DNA of 64,000 bases from the NCBI RefSeq assembly GCF_019933155.2, contig NZ_CP082944.1:3536001-3600000 (forward strand), given 5' to 3'. The notes under the pieces were generated by a model. It was not told the DNA's origin, ran no database searches, and saw only the letters and a list, made by a program, of their open reading frames with translations. Shown one piece after another: positions 26,539 to 36,279 of this stretch. The DNA is from Metabacillus dongyingensis (GTDB lineage Bacteria; Bacillota; Bacilli; Bacillales; Bacillaceae). Each line of letters begins with the position of its first letter. The stretch's first letter is position 1. The translations under genes and the position numbers were made by a program.

Positions 26539-27198
26539 TTATGCATTTAAATCATATCTTCTGCCTTTAACTAGATATAATACACTTTCAGAAATATTGG
26601 TTGCATGATCTGCCGTACGCTCAATATATCTGCAGACAAACATTAATTGAGTAATCTGCTGCATAAGCTCTTTGCGCTCAGGCATGATTTCGAGAAGCTC
26701 TCTGATTGTTTGTCCATAATAATCATCTACTTGATCGTCCATATCAGCAACTCTCTTAGCTAATAGGACATCTTCATCGTTGTATGCCTTAACAGAAAGA
26801 GAAAGCATTTCTACAGCAAGCGCATGCATTTTTTTTATTGTTTCAATAGGTTTGAATAAAGGTTCATCACCGATTCGAATCGTTGATTTAGCAATATTAA
26901 CAGCAAAGTCAGCCATTCTTTCGATATCATTAGAAATTTTAATGGCAACGATAATACGTCTTAAATCAATCGCAACAGGCTGCTGTTTTGCAATAAGAAG
27001 AATCGCCAAATCATTGATTTCCTCATCCAAATCATCAATGCGCTCATCGTTTTCAATGATTTCGAGCGCTGCTTCTACGTTTTTTGTTTCTAGGGCCTGG
27101 ATAGCTTCTGTTAAAGCCTGCTCAGTGAGTTGTGCAATTTCATTTAATTTATCACGCAGTAATTTTAAATCGTATTCAAATTTCTCTCTAACCACCAT
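26539..27198 (-). CDS. phoU: PhoU phosphate signalling protein
   Basis: 219 residues. Start at ATG 27198 with GGAGGG 8 bases before. Two tandem three-helix PhoU domains, each with the metal-binding pattern (IENDERIDDLDEEI and ISNDIERMADFAVNIAKS; VADMDDQVDD and CRYIERTADHATNISES). It acts as the negative regulator linking Pst transport to the Pho sensor kinase. Last gene of the pst operon. Confidence 0.95.
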   Translation of the reverse strand: MVVREKFEYDLKLLRDKLNEIAQLTEQALTEAIQALETKNVEAALEIIENDERIDDLDEEINDLAILLIAKQQPVAIDLRRIIVAIKISNDIERMADFAVNIAKSTIRIGDEPLFKPIETIKKMHALAVEMLSLSVKAYNDEDVLLAKRVADMDDQVDDYYGQTIRELLEIMPERKELMQQITQLMFVCRYIERTADHATNISESVLYLVKGRRYDLNA

Positions 27199-27306
27199 GT
27201 TTAATTCCCTCCAAATTTCCGTCTGTTTTTTTATGAAATATGATTGCTTAACTATATGGGAATAAGTCGTGCAAGTTTTCATTTGCACGACTTATTCCTC
27301 TAAATA

Positions 27307-28134
27307 TTATCCGAAACGTCCAGTAATATAGTCTTCTGTTCGTTTATCTGAAGGATTCGAGAATAAACGGTCTGTTTCTGAATACTCAACAACTTCACCA
27401 TTTAAGAAGAACGCTGTCCGATCAGAAATACGTGCAGCCTGCTGCATATTGTGAGTAACGATCACGATGCTGTACTGTTTTTTCAATTCCTGAACCAGCT
27501 CTTCTACTTTTAATGTTGAAATTGGATCAAGAGCAGATGTAGGTTCATCCATTAAAATAACATCCGGCTCAATCGCAAGACAGCGGGCGATGCATAGACG
27601 CTGCTGCTGACCGCCTGATAAACCGAAAGCATTTTCTTTAAGGCGATCTTTTACTTCGTCCCAGATGGCAGCTCCTTTTAAACTCTTTTCAACGATTGCA
27701 TCAAGAGTCTTTTTATCGCGGATCCCATGGATTCTTGGACCGTATGCAACATTGTCATAAATGGATTTTGGAAAAGGATTTGGTTTTTGGAACACCATGC
27801 CGACTCTTGTGCGCAAATCTTCCACTCCATAGCCTTTATCAAAGATATTTTTGCCCCGGTAAATGATTTTTCCAGATGTACGGACCGTAGGAATCAGCTC
27901 TACCATGCGATTTAACGTTTTAATGTAAGTAGACTTCCCGCAGCCAGACGGTCCTATAATCGCCGTAACTTCATTTTCATAGATATCCAGATCAATATTT
28001 TTTAATGCCTGATCGTTTCCGTACCAAAGGTTGAGATTATCTGTTTTGTAAACGATGCTTTTATCTTTTTTTGCATTCGTTTCAAATTCTTCGTTTTCCT
28101 CTCGCTCTTTCACAACATTTTTTGTCATTTCCAT
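27307..28134 (-). CDS. pstB: Phosphate ABC transporter ATPase PstB
   Basis: 275 residues. An N-terminal charged extension of about 25 residues, then Walker [10 protein letters not shown] (61-69), LSGGQQQRL signature, Walker [14 protein letters not shown] and the switch histidine VTHNM. RBS GAAGGAGG precedes ATG. B. subtilis has two adjacent pstB genes, here there is one. Confidence 0.97.
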   Translation of the reverse strand: MEMTKNVVKEREENEEFETNAKKDKSIVYKTDNLNLWYGNDQALKNIDLDIYENEVTAIIGPSGCGKSTYIKTLNRMVELIPTVRTSGKIIYRGKNIFDKGYGVEDLRTRVGMVFQKPNPFPKSIYDNVAYGPRIHGIRDKKTLDAIVEKSLKGAAIWDEVKDRLKENAFGLSGGQQQRLCIARCLAIEPDVILMDEPTSALDPISTLKVEELVQELKKQYSIVIVTHNMQQAARISDRTAFFLNGEVVEYSETDRLFSNPSDKRTEDYITGRFG

Positions 28135-28168
28135 TTTGTGAAACCTCCTTCATCCATTTCAAAAAATC

Positions 28169-29047
28169 TTAGTAGCGTTTTTGGAACTTGTTGCGTATTA
28201 ACACGGCAATTGAGTTCATAACGATCAAGAAAATAAACAATACGATAATTCCTGCAGCAGCAACATTCTGAAAGTCAGCCTGAGGCCTTGAAGCCCAGTT
28301 AAATATTTGAATTGGTATGGCTGTAAATGTGCTCATGAAACTTTCCGGAAGGTAATTTACAAATGCAAATGCCCCAACCACAAGCAGAGGTGCAGTTTCG
28401 CCAATTGCTCTTGAGAAAGCAAGAATACTCCCTGTTAATATACCTGGTATAGCAGCCGGCAAAACAACTTGACGGATGGTCTGCCACTTAGTAGCCCCCA
28501 TTCCATAAGATGCTTCGCGCATCTCTTTTGGAACAGCACGGATGGCTTCTTGTGATGCAACAACAATAACTGGAAGAACAAGCAGAGCCATGGTGAATCC
28601 ACCTGCGAGAATGCTTCTTCCGAGGTCAAAGAAACGCACAAAAACCGTTAGGCCCAATAATCCGAAAACAATGGAAGGCACACCAGCAAGGTTGGCAATG
28701 TTAATTTGAAGGAAATTTGTAAATTTATTTTTCTTTGCATACTCTTCCATATATAGTGCCGTCCCTACTCCCAATATTAATCCAGTTGGAATGACGACAG
28801 CCATCACCCATAACGACCCTGCTAATGCAGCTTTTATTCCAGATGCATTAGGTCTTCTAGAAGCAAAGTTTTGAAAGAATTCCGGAGTTAAATAACTAAA
28901 TCCTTGAGTGAATATCCGATATAAAAGAATCGCCAGTACAATTAGAGCAAAGCTTGTCGCTAATAGGAAAATACCTTTATAGATACCATTAACGGCCAAT
29001 CTGCTCCTCATTTTCTTTGCGACTGTATCTTTATTGATGTAGTTCAT
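28169..29047 (-). CDS. pstA: Phosphate ABC transporter permease PstA
   Basis: 292 residues with six transmembrane helices and an EAA loop (EAIRAVPKEMREASYGMGATKWQTI) that contacts the ATPase. Partner of PstC; two bases from pstC in the operon. Confidence 0.95.
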   Translation of the reverse strand: MNYINKDTVAKKMRSRLAVNGIYKGIFLLATSFALIVLAILLYRIFTQGFSYLTPEFFQNFASRRPNASGIKAALAGSLWVMAVVIPTGLILGVGTALYMEEYAKKNKFTNFLQINIANLAGVPSIVFGLLGLTVFVRFFDLGRSILAGGFTMALLVLPVIVVASQEAIRAVPKEMREASYGMGATKWQTIRQVVLPAAIPGILTGSILAFSRAIGETAPLLVVGAFAFVNYLPESFMSTFTAIPIQIFNWASRPQADFQNVAAAGIIVLFIFLIVMNSIAVLIRNKFQKRY

Positions 29048-29048
29048 T

Positions 29049-29990
29049 TTAATATTCCTCCCTAAAGCGGCGAGAAATGAACTGCGCCAGTAAATTCATC
29101 AGCAATGTAAAGAGGAACAGCGTCATTCCGACAGCGTATATACTATAGTAGATAGTTGTGCCATAACCTGCATCCCCTGAACTTACTTGAACAATATAAG
29201 CAGTCATCGTCTGAATGGATTCTGTCGGATCAAATGTCAGCTTAGGTGTAGCTCCGCCTGCAAGAGTAACAATCATTGTTTCACCGATTGCTCTTGAAAT
29301 AGCTAATACAAATGATGCGACAACACCTGATACAGCAGCTGGAAGAACAACTTTTATCGCTACCTCAAATTTAGTAGAACCCAGTGCTAAGGCACCTTCC
29401 CGCATTGATTTAGGGACAGAAGTCATTGCATCTTCAGAAAGAGATGCAATCATTGGAATAATCATGATTCCTACAACAATACCCGGACTAAGCGCATTGA
29501 AAAAACCTAAGTCTGGCATCATTGACTGCAGCAATGGCGTCACAAATGTAAGAGCGAAGAAGCCATACACAATCGTCGGAATACCAGCTAATACTTCTAA
29601 TATCGGTTTAATAATTCTTCTTACTCGATCTGAAGCATATTCACTCAAATATATAGCAGAAGCTAATCCTATCGGTAAAGCCACTACCATAGCTATTACA
29701 GCTACAAGAAGGGTTCCTGAAATTAAAGCAATAATTCCATATGACGGATCGCTTGCAAAGAATGGGTACCAATCTTTTTGTGTAATAAAGTCAATAATCG
29801 GAACCTGGCTAAAAAAGGTAAATGTTTCAACGATCAGTGTAAAAACGATTCCTACCGTAGTAAGGATGGATATAATGGCTGTCAGCAGTAAAAAAGCAGG
29901 AACCATTTTCTCTGTATATCTTATCCAAGATTTTTTCTCTTTTTTTTCTCTGATCAGTTCACTGACAGAGCGGCTAGTTTCAGTTGCCAT
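29049..29990 (-). CDS. pstC: Phosphate ABC transporter permease PstC
   Basis: About 313 residues from ATG 29990, 9 bases after AAAGGGG. Six transmembrane helices and an EAA loop (EDAMTSVPKSMREGALALGSTKFE). It forms the channel with PstA. The intergenic space to pstS contains a perfect stem-loop that may set the relative expression. Confidence 0.95.
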   Translation of the reverse strand: MATETSRSVSELIREKKEKKSWIRYTEKMVPAFLLLTAIISILTTVGIVFTLIVETFTFFSQVPIIDFITQKDWYPFFASDPSYGIIALISGTLLVAVIAMVVALPIGLASAIYLSEYASDRVRRIIKPILEVLAGIPTIVYGFFALTFVTPLLQSMMPDLGFFNALSPGIVVGIMIIPMIASLSEDAMTSVPKSMREGALALGSTKFEVAIKVVLPAAVSGVVASFVLAISRAIGETMIVTLAGGATPKLTFDPTESIQTMTAYIVQVSSGDAGYGTTIYYSIYAVGMTLFLFTLLMNLLAQFISRRFREEY

Positions 29991-30020
29991 ATTGTGAAAA
30001 CCCCTTTCCAAAACATGGGA

Positions 30021-30048
30021 AGATGAGAAGCAGTTATGCTTCTCATCT
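30021..30048 (-). promoter_or_regulatory. Intercistronic stem-loop between pstS and pstC
   Basis: Perfect 11-bp stem AGATGAGAAGC around a 6-base loop. No T-run follows on the minus strand, so it is more likely an mRNA-processing or stability element than a full terminator. Confidence 0.6.
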
Positions 30049-30062
30049 ATTAGATTTTGAAA

Positions 30063-31037
30063 TTATTTTAAACCTTCGATTGTTTTAAGCTGTTCTGTAT
30101 ACTTTTCATCTGGAAGGCTTACATAGCCAACTTCCTCAGCTAATGCGCCAGCGTTTTCCAAGTAGAATTTAACAAACCCGGCAACTTGTGGCTTTTCTTT
30201 CATAGATGCGTTATTTACATAGATGTAAAGCGGGCGTGAAAGCGGGTTGTACTCGCCAGACTCAACTGATTCGTTTGTTGGTTCAACAGCTTTGCCTTCT
30301 TCGTTCACGATAGGAACTACTTTCAATGTATCTTTATTTTCTAGGTAGTAAGCATAACCAAAGTAACCCATTGCATTTTTATTGCTTTGTACACCTTTAA
30401 CTAAAACATTGTCATCTTCAGAAAGAGTAGCTGCTTTGGCAACAGGCTCTTCGTTAAGAATTACTTCATCGAAGTAATCATATGTCCCAGAATCTGTACC
30501 AGGTGAGAATAATGTAATTTTTTCTTTAGGCCATTCAGGGTTAATGTCAGACCACATTTTTTCTTTGCCGTCTTCAACCCAGATCTTTTTCAAGTCTTCT
30601 ACAGTTAATTCTTTAATGAAATCATTTTCTTTATTAACTACTACTGATAAACCGTCAAATGCAACTTGTAATTCTGTATATTCAATTCCAGCGTCTTTCG
30701 CTGCTTTAGCTTCTTCATCTTTAATCGGACGTGATGCTTGAGAAATATCTGTTTCACCAGCTACGAATTTTTCAAAGCCGCCGCCAGTTCCTGATACGCC
30801 GATTGGAGCTTTAACATCTTTATTTTCCATAGCGAATTCTTCAGATACTGCTTCACCGATAGGAGCAACAGTTGATGAGCCGTCAATTCCAACTTCACCT
30901 TCTAATTGAGCTGCTTCTTCAGAAGATCCAGTTTCTGAACCGTTGCCTTCTGAACTTTCACCATTTCCACAAGCTGCTGCGAATGCAAGCAATGATGAAA
31001 TCATAATTGTCATGGCTAAAAATTTGAAGCTTTTCAT
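30063..31037 (-). CDS. pstS: Phosphate-binding lipoprotein PstS
   Basis: 324 residues. Type II signal peptide (SLLAFAAAC lipobox, Cys23) followed by a Ser/Glu-rich linker, then a PBP-like fold with phosphate-binding segments [18 protein letters not shown] and [12 protein letters not shown]. First gene of the operon, directly behind a PHO box. It captures Pi at the cell surface. Confidence 0.96.
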   Translation of the reverse strand: MKSFKFLAMTIMISSLLAFAAACGNGESSEGNGSETGSSEEAAQLEGEVGIDGSSTVAPIGEAVSEEFAMENKDVKAPIGVSGTGGGFEKFVAGETDISQASRPIKDEEAKAAKDAGIEYTELQVAFDGLSVVVNKENDFIKELTVEDLKKIWVEDGKEKMWSDINPEWPKEKITLFSPGTDSGTYDYFDEVILNEEPVAKAATLSEDDNVLVKGVQSNKNAMGYFGYAYYLENKDTLKVVPIVNEEGKAVEPTNESVESGEYNPLSRPLYIYVNNASMKEKPQVAGFVKFYLENAGALAEEVGYVSLPDEKYTEQLKTIEGLK

Positions 31038-31099
31038 ATTTCTTAATTCCCCCTAAAAAGTGGTGTTTTTGTCCTACAAGTAATAGAATAACGCTAAAG

Positions 31100-31138
31100 T
31101 GTTAACATGGTTTTAATCGAATGTTAAGGTTTTGTAAA
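31100..31138 (-). promoter_or_regulatory. PHO box (PhoP binding site) upstream of pstS
   Basis: On the minus strand four hexamers TTTACA, TTAACA, TTAAAA, TTAACA occur at exact 11-bp intervals, matching the PhoP box TT(A/C/T)A(C/T)A direct repeats. A -10-like TATTAC lies downstream. This predicts strong induction on phosphate starvation. Confidence 0.85.
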
Positions 31139-31185
31139 TGCATGAATAATTGTGTCGCCTTTTGTAGAATGATTTATACATAATA

Positions 31186-31211
31186 AAAAGCACTCTATTA
31201 AGAGTGCTTTT
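31186..31211 (-). terminator. Terminator after pbpA
   Basis: Perfect stem AAAAGCACTCT around ATTA with T-rich minus-strand tail (TTTTTATT). Confidence 0.8.
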
Positions 31212-31234
31212 ATTATTTTCCTTTGAATGGCTAT

Positions 31235-33403
31235 CTATTCATTTTCTTCTTCTTCAATCACCCTTGCATTCTCCGGCTGTCCTACACCTTCCTGAATGCC
31301 TTCTTTGCTTTGTTCGCTTTTCAGCTCATAGTATTTATCCATAACCCTTCTTCCGATCAGATTATTAATAGGATGTGAATTTTTGGCTGAATCATAAGCC
31401 CATGGCACTACTACAGCAAATGCAACCTCCGGATTATTGTGGGGGGCATATCCTACAAGTGTTAAGTTGTAGGTAGGAGACAGAAATTTGTCTTTATTGG
31501 GCCCATCATAAAAAGCCTGTGCCGTCCCTGTTTTTCCTGCAGGAAAATAATCTGCCCCTGAAAAATAACTGTAGGCTGTGCCATTTTTCTCCTGCGTTAC
31601 ACGCCTGAACCCTTCCTGTACCCTCTCAATGTACTCACTCTTCATATCAAGCCGGTTTAAAATTTCAGGGTTTATTGATTGAATGACAGAACCAAGATTA
31701 TCTTTAGGCGACGGCTCCCTGATCTCTTTTACAAGCTGAGGTTTCATGCGGTATCCGCCATTTGCTATTGTTGAAACGTATTGTGCCATTTGCAGCGGCG
31801 TATACGTATCATATTGTCCAATGGACAAATCAAGCAATAATCCAGGCGTCAGGTCCTGGCCTTTAAAGCCGGTTGCTTCATTAGGAAGGTCTATACCCGT
31901 TTTTACCCCTAATCCGAACTGACTATAATAATTACGGAGCACCGAGAAAGCAGACGTATCAAGGGGCAATGATTTGTTTCTTCTGTATTCCCCGTTTGCC
32001 ATTGCTATCGCAGTTTTAAACATATACACATTGGATGATCGCTGCAGAGCTTCAAGATCATCAATATTCCCCATAGTGCGATACGATTTTTTGGGAGGAG
32101 ATCCTTTAATATATAAAGGTTCATCAAGCTGGACAGTTCCGGGTTTAATGGCACCGGACTCAAAGCCGGAAAGTACTGTAGCTCCTTTAACTGCAGATCC
32201 CATTGTATATGAGCTGGTCATTGCTCCTAATGCATAATCTTCAAGAACCGTTTTTCCGTTTTCATCTTTTTTAATTTGCTTTCCAGCCATTGACAGCATT
32301 TCGCCATTCCTGGGATCCATCATTACGACAAATGCGCGGTCAAGTAAAGCTGTACCTGATTTTTTCTTAGCAGCAAGCAGTTCTTCCTCAATAATCTTCT
32401 CAACCTCCTGCTGAAGCTGTACATCGATTGTCATGATCAGGTCCTTGCCGCTTTTTCCTTCAGATATAATCTCTGTTTCAAGAATATTGCCGGACTTATC
32501 AGTAATATTACGGGCTTTTGCTTTTTGTCCTTGAAGAATATCTTCATATTGATATTCTAAGTAGCTTTTCCCCACCCGGTCATTTCTGCTGTAATCACGG
32601 GATGTAAAATAATCCAAACGATCCTCTGGAATGCCTTCTTCTGAAGAGGAGATGCTCCCAATCAGCGTTCTTAAAGTTTTGTCAAAAACGTATTGGCGTT
32701 CCCAGTCCGTTGTAATATCCACTCCTGGTAAATCTTCCAGATGCTCGCTTATATAGGCAAATTCCTGTTCTGAAATATTGTCTTTTTTAATAATTTGCGG
32801 CGCTAATGCATACCCGCTGTCCATTTCTCTTTTTATCGAAAGTATTTTTAATTCATCGATCGATATCTCCTGTAAATCTTTTTCTGTTATCCGCTCGAGC
32901 TGAAGATCGTAGAGGTCATCATCGCTCATGGCTCCATCAAGCACTTTTTGTCTATCCGCTTTTGTAATTTTCTTTTCTGCTTCTTTTGGACGTGTTAAAA
33001 TCCAATAATCTTTTTTATCTCTGAGAGTGATTTTTTCTAACTCTTGTTTTAGTAGCTCCTGATCTTCTTTAGAGTCCGTTCTGTCCTGGTCAAAAATCTT
33101 TGCAAGTCTTGCTGCAACTTCTAAACGTTCTTCTTGTGAAGTAGTATTTGACCTGGTGTATGTAATGGCATTAATAGGTTTATTATCGACAATTGTATTG
33201 TAGTTTCGGTCAAAGATTTTCCCTCTCGGAACTGAAGTGCTGATATTCACTTCCTCATTCCGTTCAACTTCCTTGCGGTAATCCTCTCCGTATACAATTT
33301 GAACAATTCCAAGCCTTAATATCATTCCTGAAAAAACTAAAAAAACTAGGAAAAACAAAATGTTAAGGCGAAGCGGAACTGTTCTTTTCTTTTTCTTTGA
33401 CAT
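31235..33403 (-). CDS. pbpA: Penicillin-binding protein 2A (class B transpeptidase)
   Basis: About 722 residues from ATG 33403 (AAGGCGG upstream). One N-terminal transmembrane helix follows a basic KKKKRTVP. Then the PBP dimer domain ([15 protein letters not shown]), and a transpeptidase domain with SxxK (GSAVKG), SxN (RSSNVYM) and KTGTAQAF. It links peptides during sidewall growth of rods; B. subtilis pbpA lies at this position. Confidence 0.94.
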   Translation of the reverse strand: MSKKKKRTVPLRLNILFFLVFLVFSGMILRLGIVQIVYGEDYRKEVERNEEVNISTSVPRGKIFDRNYNTIVDNKPINAITYTRSNTTSQEERLEVAARLAKIFDQDRTDSKEDQELLKQELEKITLRDKKDYWILTRPKEAEKKITKADRQKVLDGAMSDDDLYDLQLERITEKDLQEISIDELKILSIKREMDSGYALAPQIIKKDNISEQEFAYISEHLEDLPGVDITTDWERQYVFDKTLRTLIGSISSSEEGIPEDRLDYFTSRDYSRNDRVGKSYLEYQYEDILQGQKAKARNITDKSGNILETEIISEGKSGKDLIMTIDVQLQQEVEKIIEEELLAAKKKSGTALLDRAFVVMMDPRNGEMLSMAGKQIKKDENGKTVLEDYALGAMTSSYTMGSAVKGATVLSGFESGAIKPGTVQLDEPLYIKGSPPKKSYRTMGNIDDLEALQRSSNVYMFKTAIAMANGEYRRNKSLPLDTSAFSVLRNYYSQFGLGVKTGIDLPNEATGFKGQDLTPGLLLDLSIGQYDTYTPLQMAQYVSTIANGGYRMKPQLVKEIREPSPKDNLGSVIQSINPEILNRLDMKSEYIERVQEGFRRVTQEKNGTAYSYFSGADYFPAGKTGTAQAFYDGPNKDKFLSPTYNLTLVGYAPHNNPEVAFAVVVPWAYDSAKNSHPINNLIGRRVMDKYYELKSEQSKEGIQEGVGQPENARVIEEEENE

Positions 33404-33433
33404 ATAGCACCGCCTTATTTTCATTAAAAAACA

Positions 33434-33462
33434 CAATAGACACCATTTTAAGGTGTCTATTG
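33434..33462 (-). terminator. Terminator after yqgE
   Basis: Stem CAATAGACACC / GGTGTCTATTG with a T-rich tail on the minus strand (TGTTTTTTAATG). Confidence 0.75.
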
Positions 33463-33534
33463 TTATAGTTTATGAAAAAAACCGACGAATTTCTATCAAA
33501 TTCGACACTTGTAACATGATTGTCATATGTGATG

Positions 33535-34821
33535 CTAACTGCTTTCTCCATCTACAAGATTCGGTTCGGGCATATTTTTTTGACCGTTATCATTTATGGG
33601 CTCATTAGATTCCAATAAAGTCACTTTTCGGATAAAGAAATAAATAAAGCTGTGTCCAGAGCCAATAACCGCAAGCAGAATGGGAATACTCTGCTTTTCA
33701 TCAAAGAGAGTGACGGCAAGAATGAATAAAAGAATGGATGAGATTCTGCCCAAGTTTAAAAATATTTCTCTTACGACGATATATTCAATTCTCGCTTCAG
33801 CTGCATTCCACGACCGTCCAATCACATCGTAAGTCAGGGAGATATAAGGAACCAGCAGCATGGGATATGCAATCGCAATTGAAATAGCATACATAATCAG
33901 CTTTGGATATGTAAGGTCAAACAAAAGCAAAAAGATGGAAGCGTATAATAATATTCCCCCGATTAAAATAGATTTTTTTCTCATTTTCTTTGTAATCAGC
34001 CGTGTTGCCAAATAGTAAAAAACAAAGGCTACAGCAGAGTTAATCAGGCCATATTTACCAAGAGCAAACTCGCTTCCGGTAGTAATAAATACAAGGACGC
34101 CAATGACGAAAATGAATGTTCCTTCCCTAATACCCTGAAAAAAGTGGGCGTTTGTAATCATTCTCCAATTGACATTCCGTTTTCTTTCCTTCAATACTTC
34201 AAGCAGCAAATACCTGCCGTGTGCATGTCTTCTCTTTAAAAAAAGGCTTAATATAACGGCACAAAAAAATAATCCGAGTGAAATAGAAAAGATTGACTTA
34301 TACCCAATATCACCTGCAAATCTTGAGATCACAAAACCTGCGACAATAGGACCGATCATTCCAGCAGAGGATGACATGATTCCTAAAAATCCGTTAAAAA
34401 AATCTCTTGTCTCAGGTTCTGTAATTTCAAATGTAAGCACATTAAAAGACAGCCAGTAAAACCCCGATCCAATCCCAAGCAGCCCTCCAAGCAAGATGAT
34501 ATTATCCGCTGCATCATTCCCTATTAAAAGGACCGATAAATAAAATACAGCTAAAAAAGCAACACCAAGCCTGAAAACTATTACACGATCAATTTTTTTT
34601 GCCCATCTTCCTGCAATAACAAACGTGACTGGCTGCATAATTGCAATGGACAAATTATAAATACCCAAATCCAGAAAACTGCCTGACTGTTTCCAAAGAT
34701 ATACATTGACAAAAGCGTTAGAAAGGGCGATTCCCAAAGAATATAATCCTCCAATAATCAGCAAAAGGATTAGTTCCTTATTGACTTCTACATCTCCAAA
34801 TAATTTTTGCAACTTTGACAT
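33535..34821 (-). CDS. yqgE: YqgE, major facilitator superfamily transporter
   Basis: 428 residues with about 12 transmembrane helices, MFS fold. N-terminal VEVNKELILLLIIGGLYSLGIALSNAFV and a central charged loop. Substrate unknown. The C-terminal tail is hydrophilic (NDNGQKNMPEPNLVDGESS). Sits between pbpA and sodA as in B. subtilis. Confidence 0.88.
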   Translation of the reverse strand: MSKLQKLFGDVEVNKELILLLIIGGLYSLGIALSNAFVNVYLWKQSGSFLDLGIYNLSIAIMQPVTFVIAGRWAKKIDRVIVFRLGVAFLAVFYLSVLLIGNDAADNIILLGGLLGIGSGFYWLSFNVLTFEITEPETRDFFNGFLGIMSSSAGMIGPIVAGFVISRFAGDIGYKSIFSISLGLFFCAVILSLFLKRRHAHGRYLLLEVLKERKRNVNWRMITNAHFFQGIREGTFIFVIGVLVFITTGSEFALGKYGLINSAVAFVFYYLATRLITKKMRKKSILIGGILLYASIFLLLFDLTYPKLIMYAISIAIAYPMLLVPYISLTYDVIGRSWNAAEARIEYIVVREIFLNLGRISSILLFILAVTLFDEKQSIPILLAVIGSGHSFIYFFIRKVTLLESNEPINDNGQKNMPEPNLVDGESS

Positions 34822-34898
34822 ACTTTAAAACTCCCCTTTATTAGCTAACCATTAGTCTGTCTTTATGAGGTGGAGTTATGTATCCTAAATTTAACAGA

Positions 34899-34933
34899 AA
34901 AAAGCAGGAGATCTTAATAGATCCCCTGCTTTC
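34899..34933 (-). terminator. Terminator after sodA
   Basis: Imperfect stem AAGCAGG-GATC with its complement around TTAATA, then TTTTTT on the minus strand. Confidence 0.75.
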
Positions 34934-34948
34934 ATTTGCGAAAAAAAA

Positions 34949-35557
34949 TTACTTTGCTTCTTCGTAGCGTCTTGTTACTTCTTCCCAATTGACTACATTC
35001 CAGAATGAAGAAATGTAATCAGGTCGGCGGTTTTGGTAATTCAGGTAGTATGCATGCTCCCAAACGTCAAGTCCAAGAATAGGCGTTTTGCCTTCCATTA
35101 AAGGAGAATCCTGATTAGGAGTGCTTGTTACTTCTAATTCGCCGTTATTGACAACCAGCCAAGCCCAGCCAGATCCAAAGCGAGTTGCTCCTGCTTTTGC
35201 AAATTCTTCTTTGAATGTTTCAAAGCTTCCAAATTTGCTGTTGATTTTATCGGCAAGCTCACCAGACGGAGCTCCTCCTCCATTTGGGGAAAGAATTGTC
35301 CAGAAAAGGCTGTGGTTTGCATGTCCGCCGCCATTGTTGCGGACTGCCGTACGTGCTGCTTCAGGAACTGCATCCAAGTTTGATACCAGTTCTTCAACGC
35401 TTTTGCTGAGAAGATCATCCTGGCCTTCTAATGCTGCGTTTACGTTTGTGATATACGTGTTATGATGTTTCGTGTGATGAATGTTCATTGTTTCCTTATC
35501 AATATGAGGTTCTAATGCATCGTAAGCATAAGGCAATTGCGGTAGTTCGTAAGCCAT
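34949..35557 (-). CDS. sodA: Manganese superoxide dismutase
   Basis: 202 residues. Metal ligands are His27 ([12 protein letters not shown]), the NHSLFW histidine, and Asp/His in [18 protein letters not shown] and [13 protein letters not shown] are typical of Mn enzymes. RBS AAGGAGGAG. Removes superoxide in the cytoplasm. Confidence 0.97.
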   Translation of the reverse strand: MAYELPQLPYAYDALEPHIDKETMNIHHTKHHNTYITNVNAALEGQDDLLSKSVEELVSNLDAVPEAARTAVRNNGGGHANHSLFWTILSPNGGGAPSGELADKINSKFGSFETFKEEFAKAGATRFGSGWAWLVVNNGELEVTSTPNQDSPLMEGKTPILGLDVWEHAYYLNYQNRRPDYISSFWNVVNWEEVTRRYEEAK

Positions 35558-35694
35558 TTAAATCTCCTCCTTAAATTGTATGTAAATGATGAAGCTTATT
35601 TTTTCATAAGCCTTTCACTTTAAGATTACCAAAATTGTCCGATTGTTTCAATTTAAAAGCATTAAATATGTTTTGTTTGCGTTTTATATCTTCT

Positions 35695-36198
35695 TTATAG
35701 AACCACGAATAAAAAATAACCAATCATAATCAGCTGAATGATTGTTTTTGCAAACACACCGGATATAAATCCGATCAGTGATCCAAGACCTATTTTAACT
35801 GATTCTTTCATATCCTTTTTATGAACAAGAAGCTCTGCAATAACTGCACCAATGAATGGTCCAATAATAATTCCTGCAACCGGAATAAGAAACGGACCTA
35901 TCAATAAGCCTATTGTACTTCCCCAGATAGCAGCCTTGCTGCCGCCGACTCGTTTGATCCCCATTAAGTTTGACACATAGTCCGCCGCAAATAAAACCGC
36001 AACAAACACGCCTTCAATCAACCAGAATTGGTATCCGTATTCCTGAAAGCCAAAAAATGCACCATAGAGAAGAAATCCTCCAACTATAAAAATGACGCTG
36101 GGTATAATTGGATAGATCAATCCGGCAAATGCAATGATAAACATTAAAATAATCAGTGCCCAGTAAATAATCTCCACTGCCATCCACCACCATTCCAT
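35695..36198 (-). CDS. yqgC: YqgC, DUF456 membrane protein
   Basis: 167 residues, four or five transmembrane helices, glycine-rich loops ([28 protein letters not shown]) typical of DUF456. The start is uncertain: ATG 36198 has a weak ribosome site, ATG 36183 follows GGTGGTGG. Function unknown. Confidence 0.85.
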   Translation of the reverse strand: MEWWWMAVEIIYWALIILMFIIAFAGLIYPIIPSVIFIVGGFLLYGAFFGFQEYGYQFWLIEGVFVAVLFAADYVSNLMGIKRVGGSKAAIWGSTIGLLIGPFLIPVAGIIIGPFIGAVIAELLVHKKDMKESVKIGLGSLIGFISGVFAKTIIQLIMIGYFLFVVL

Positions 36199-36218
36199 GA
36201 TCTCTTATAAAACTGATG

Positions 36219-36251
36219 TAAAAAAAGCAAGAGCAAAAGCCCTTGCTTTCA
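36219..36251 (-). terminator. Terminator after the Na/Pi transporter gene
   Basis: Stem AAAGCAAGGGC / GCTCTTGCTTT (one mismatch) with TTTTTTT on the minus strand. Confidence 0.75.
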
Positions 36252-36279
36252 TTATAACTGAATCATTCTTTTTTAAACA

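Noticed and set aside
26780..27265. Open frame of 161 codons on the plus strand
   Set aside because: Antisense to phoU, Ser/Ile-rich shadow without a ribosome site.
29215..29997. Open frame of 260 codons on the plus strand
   Set aside because: Antisense to pstC, whose reading frame is certain; no start signal.
33363..33551. 62-codon frame between pbpA and yqgE
   Set aside because: It spans a terminator hairpin and the pbpA ribosome site, and has no own start signal.
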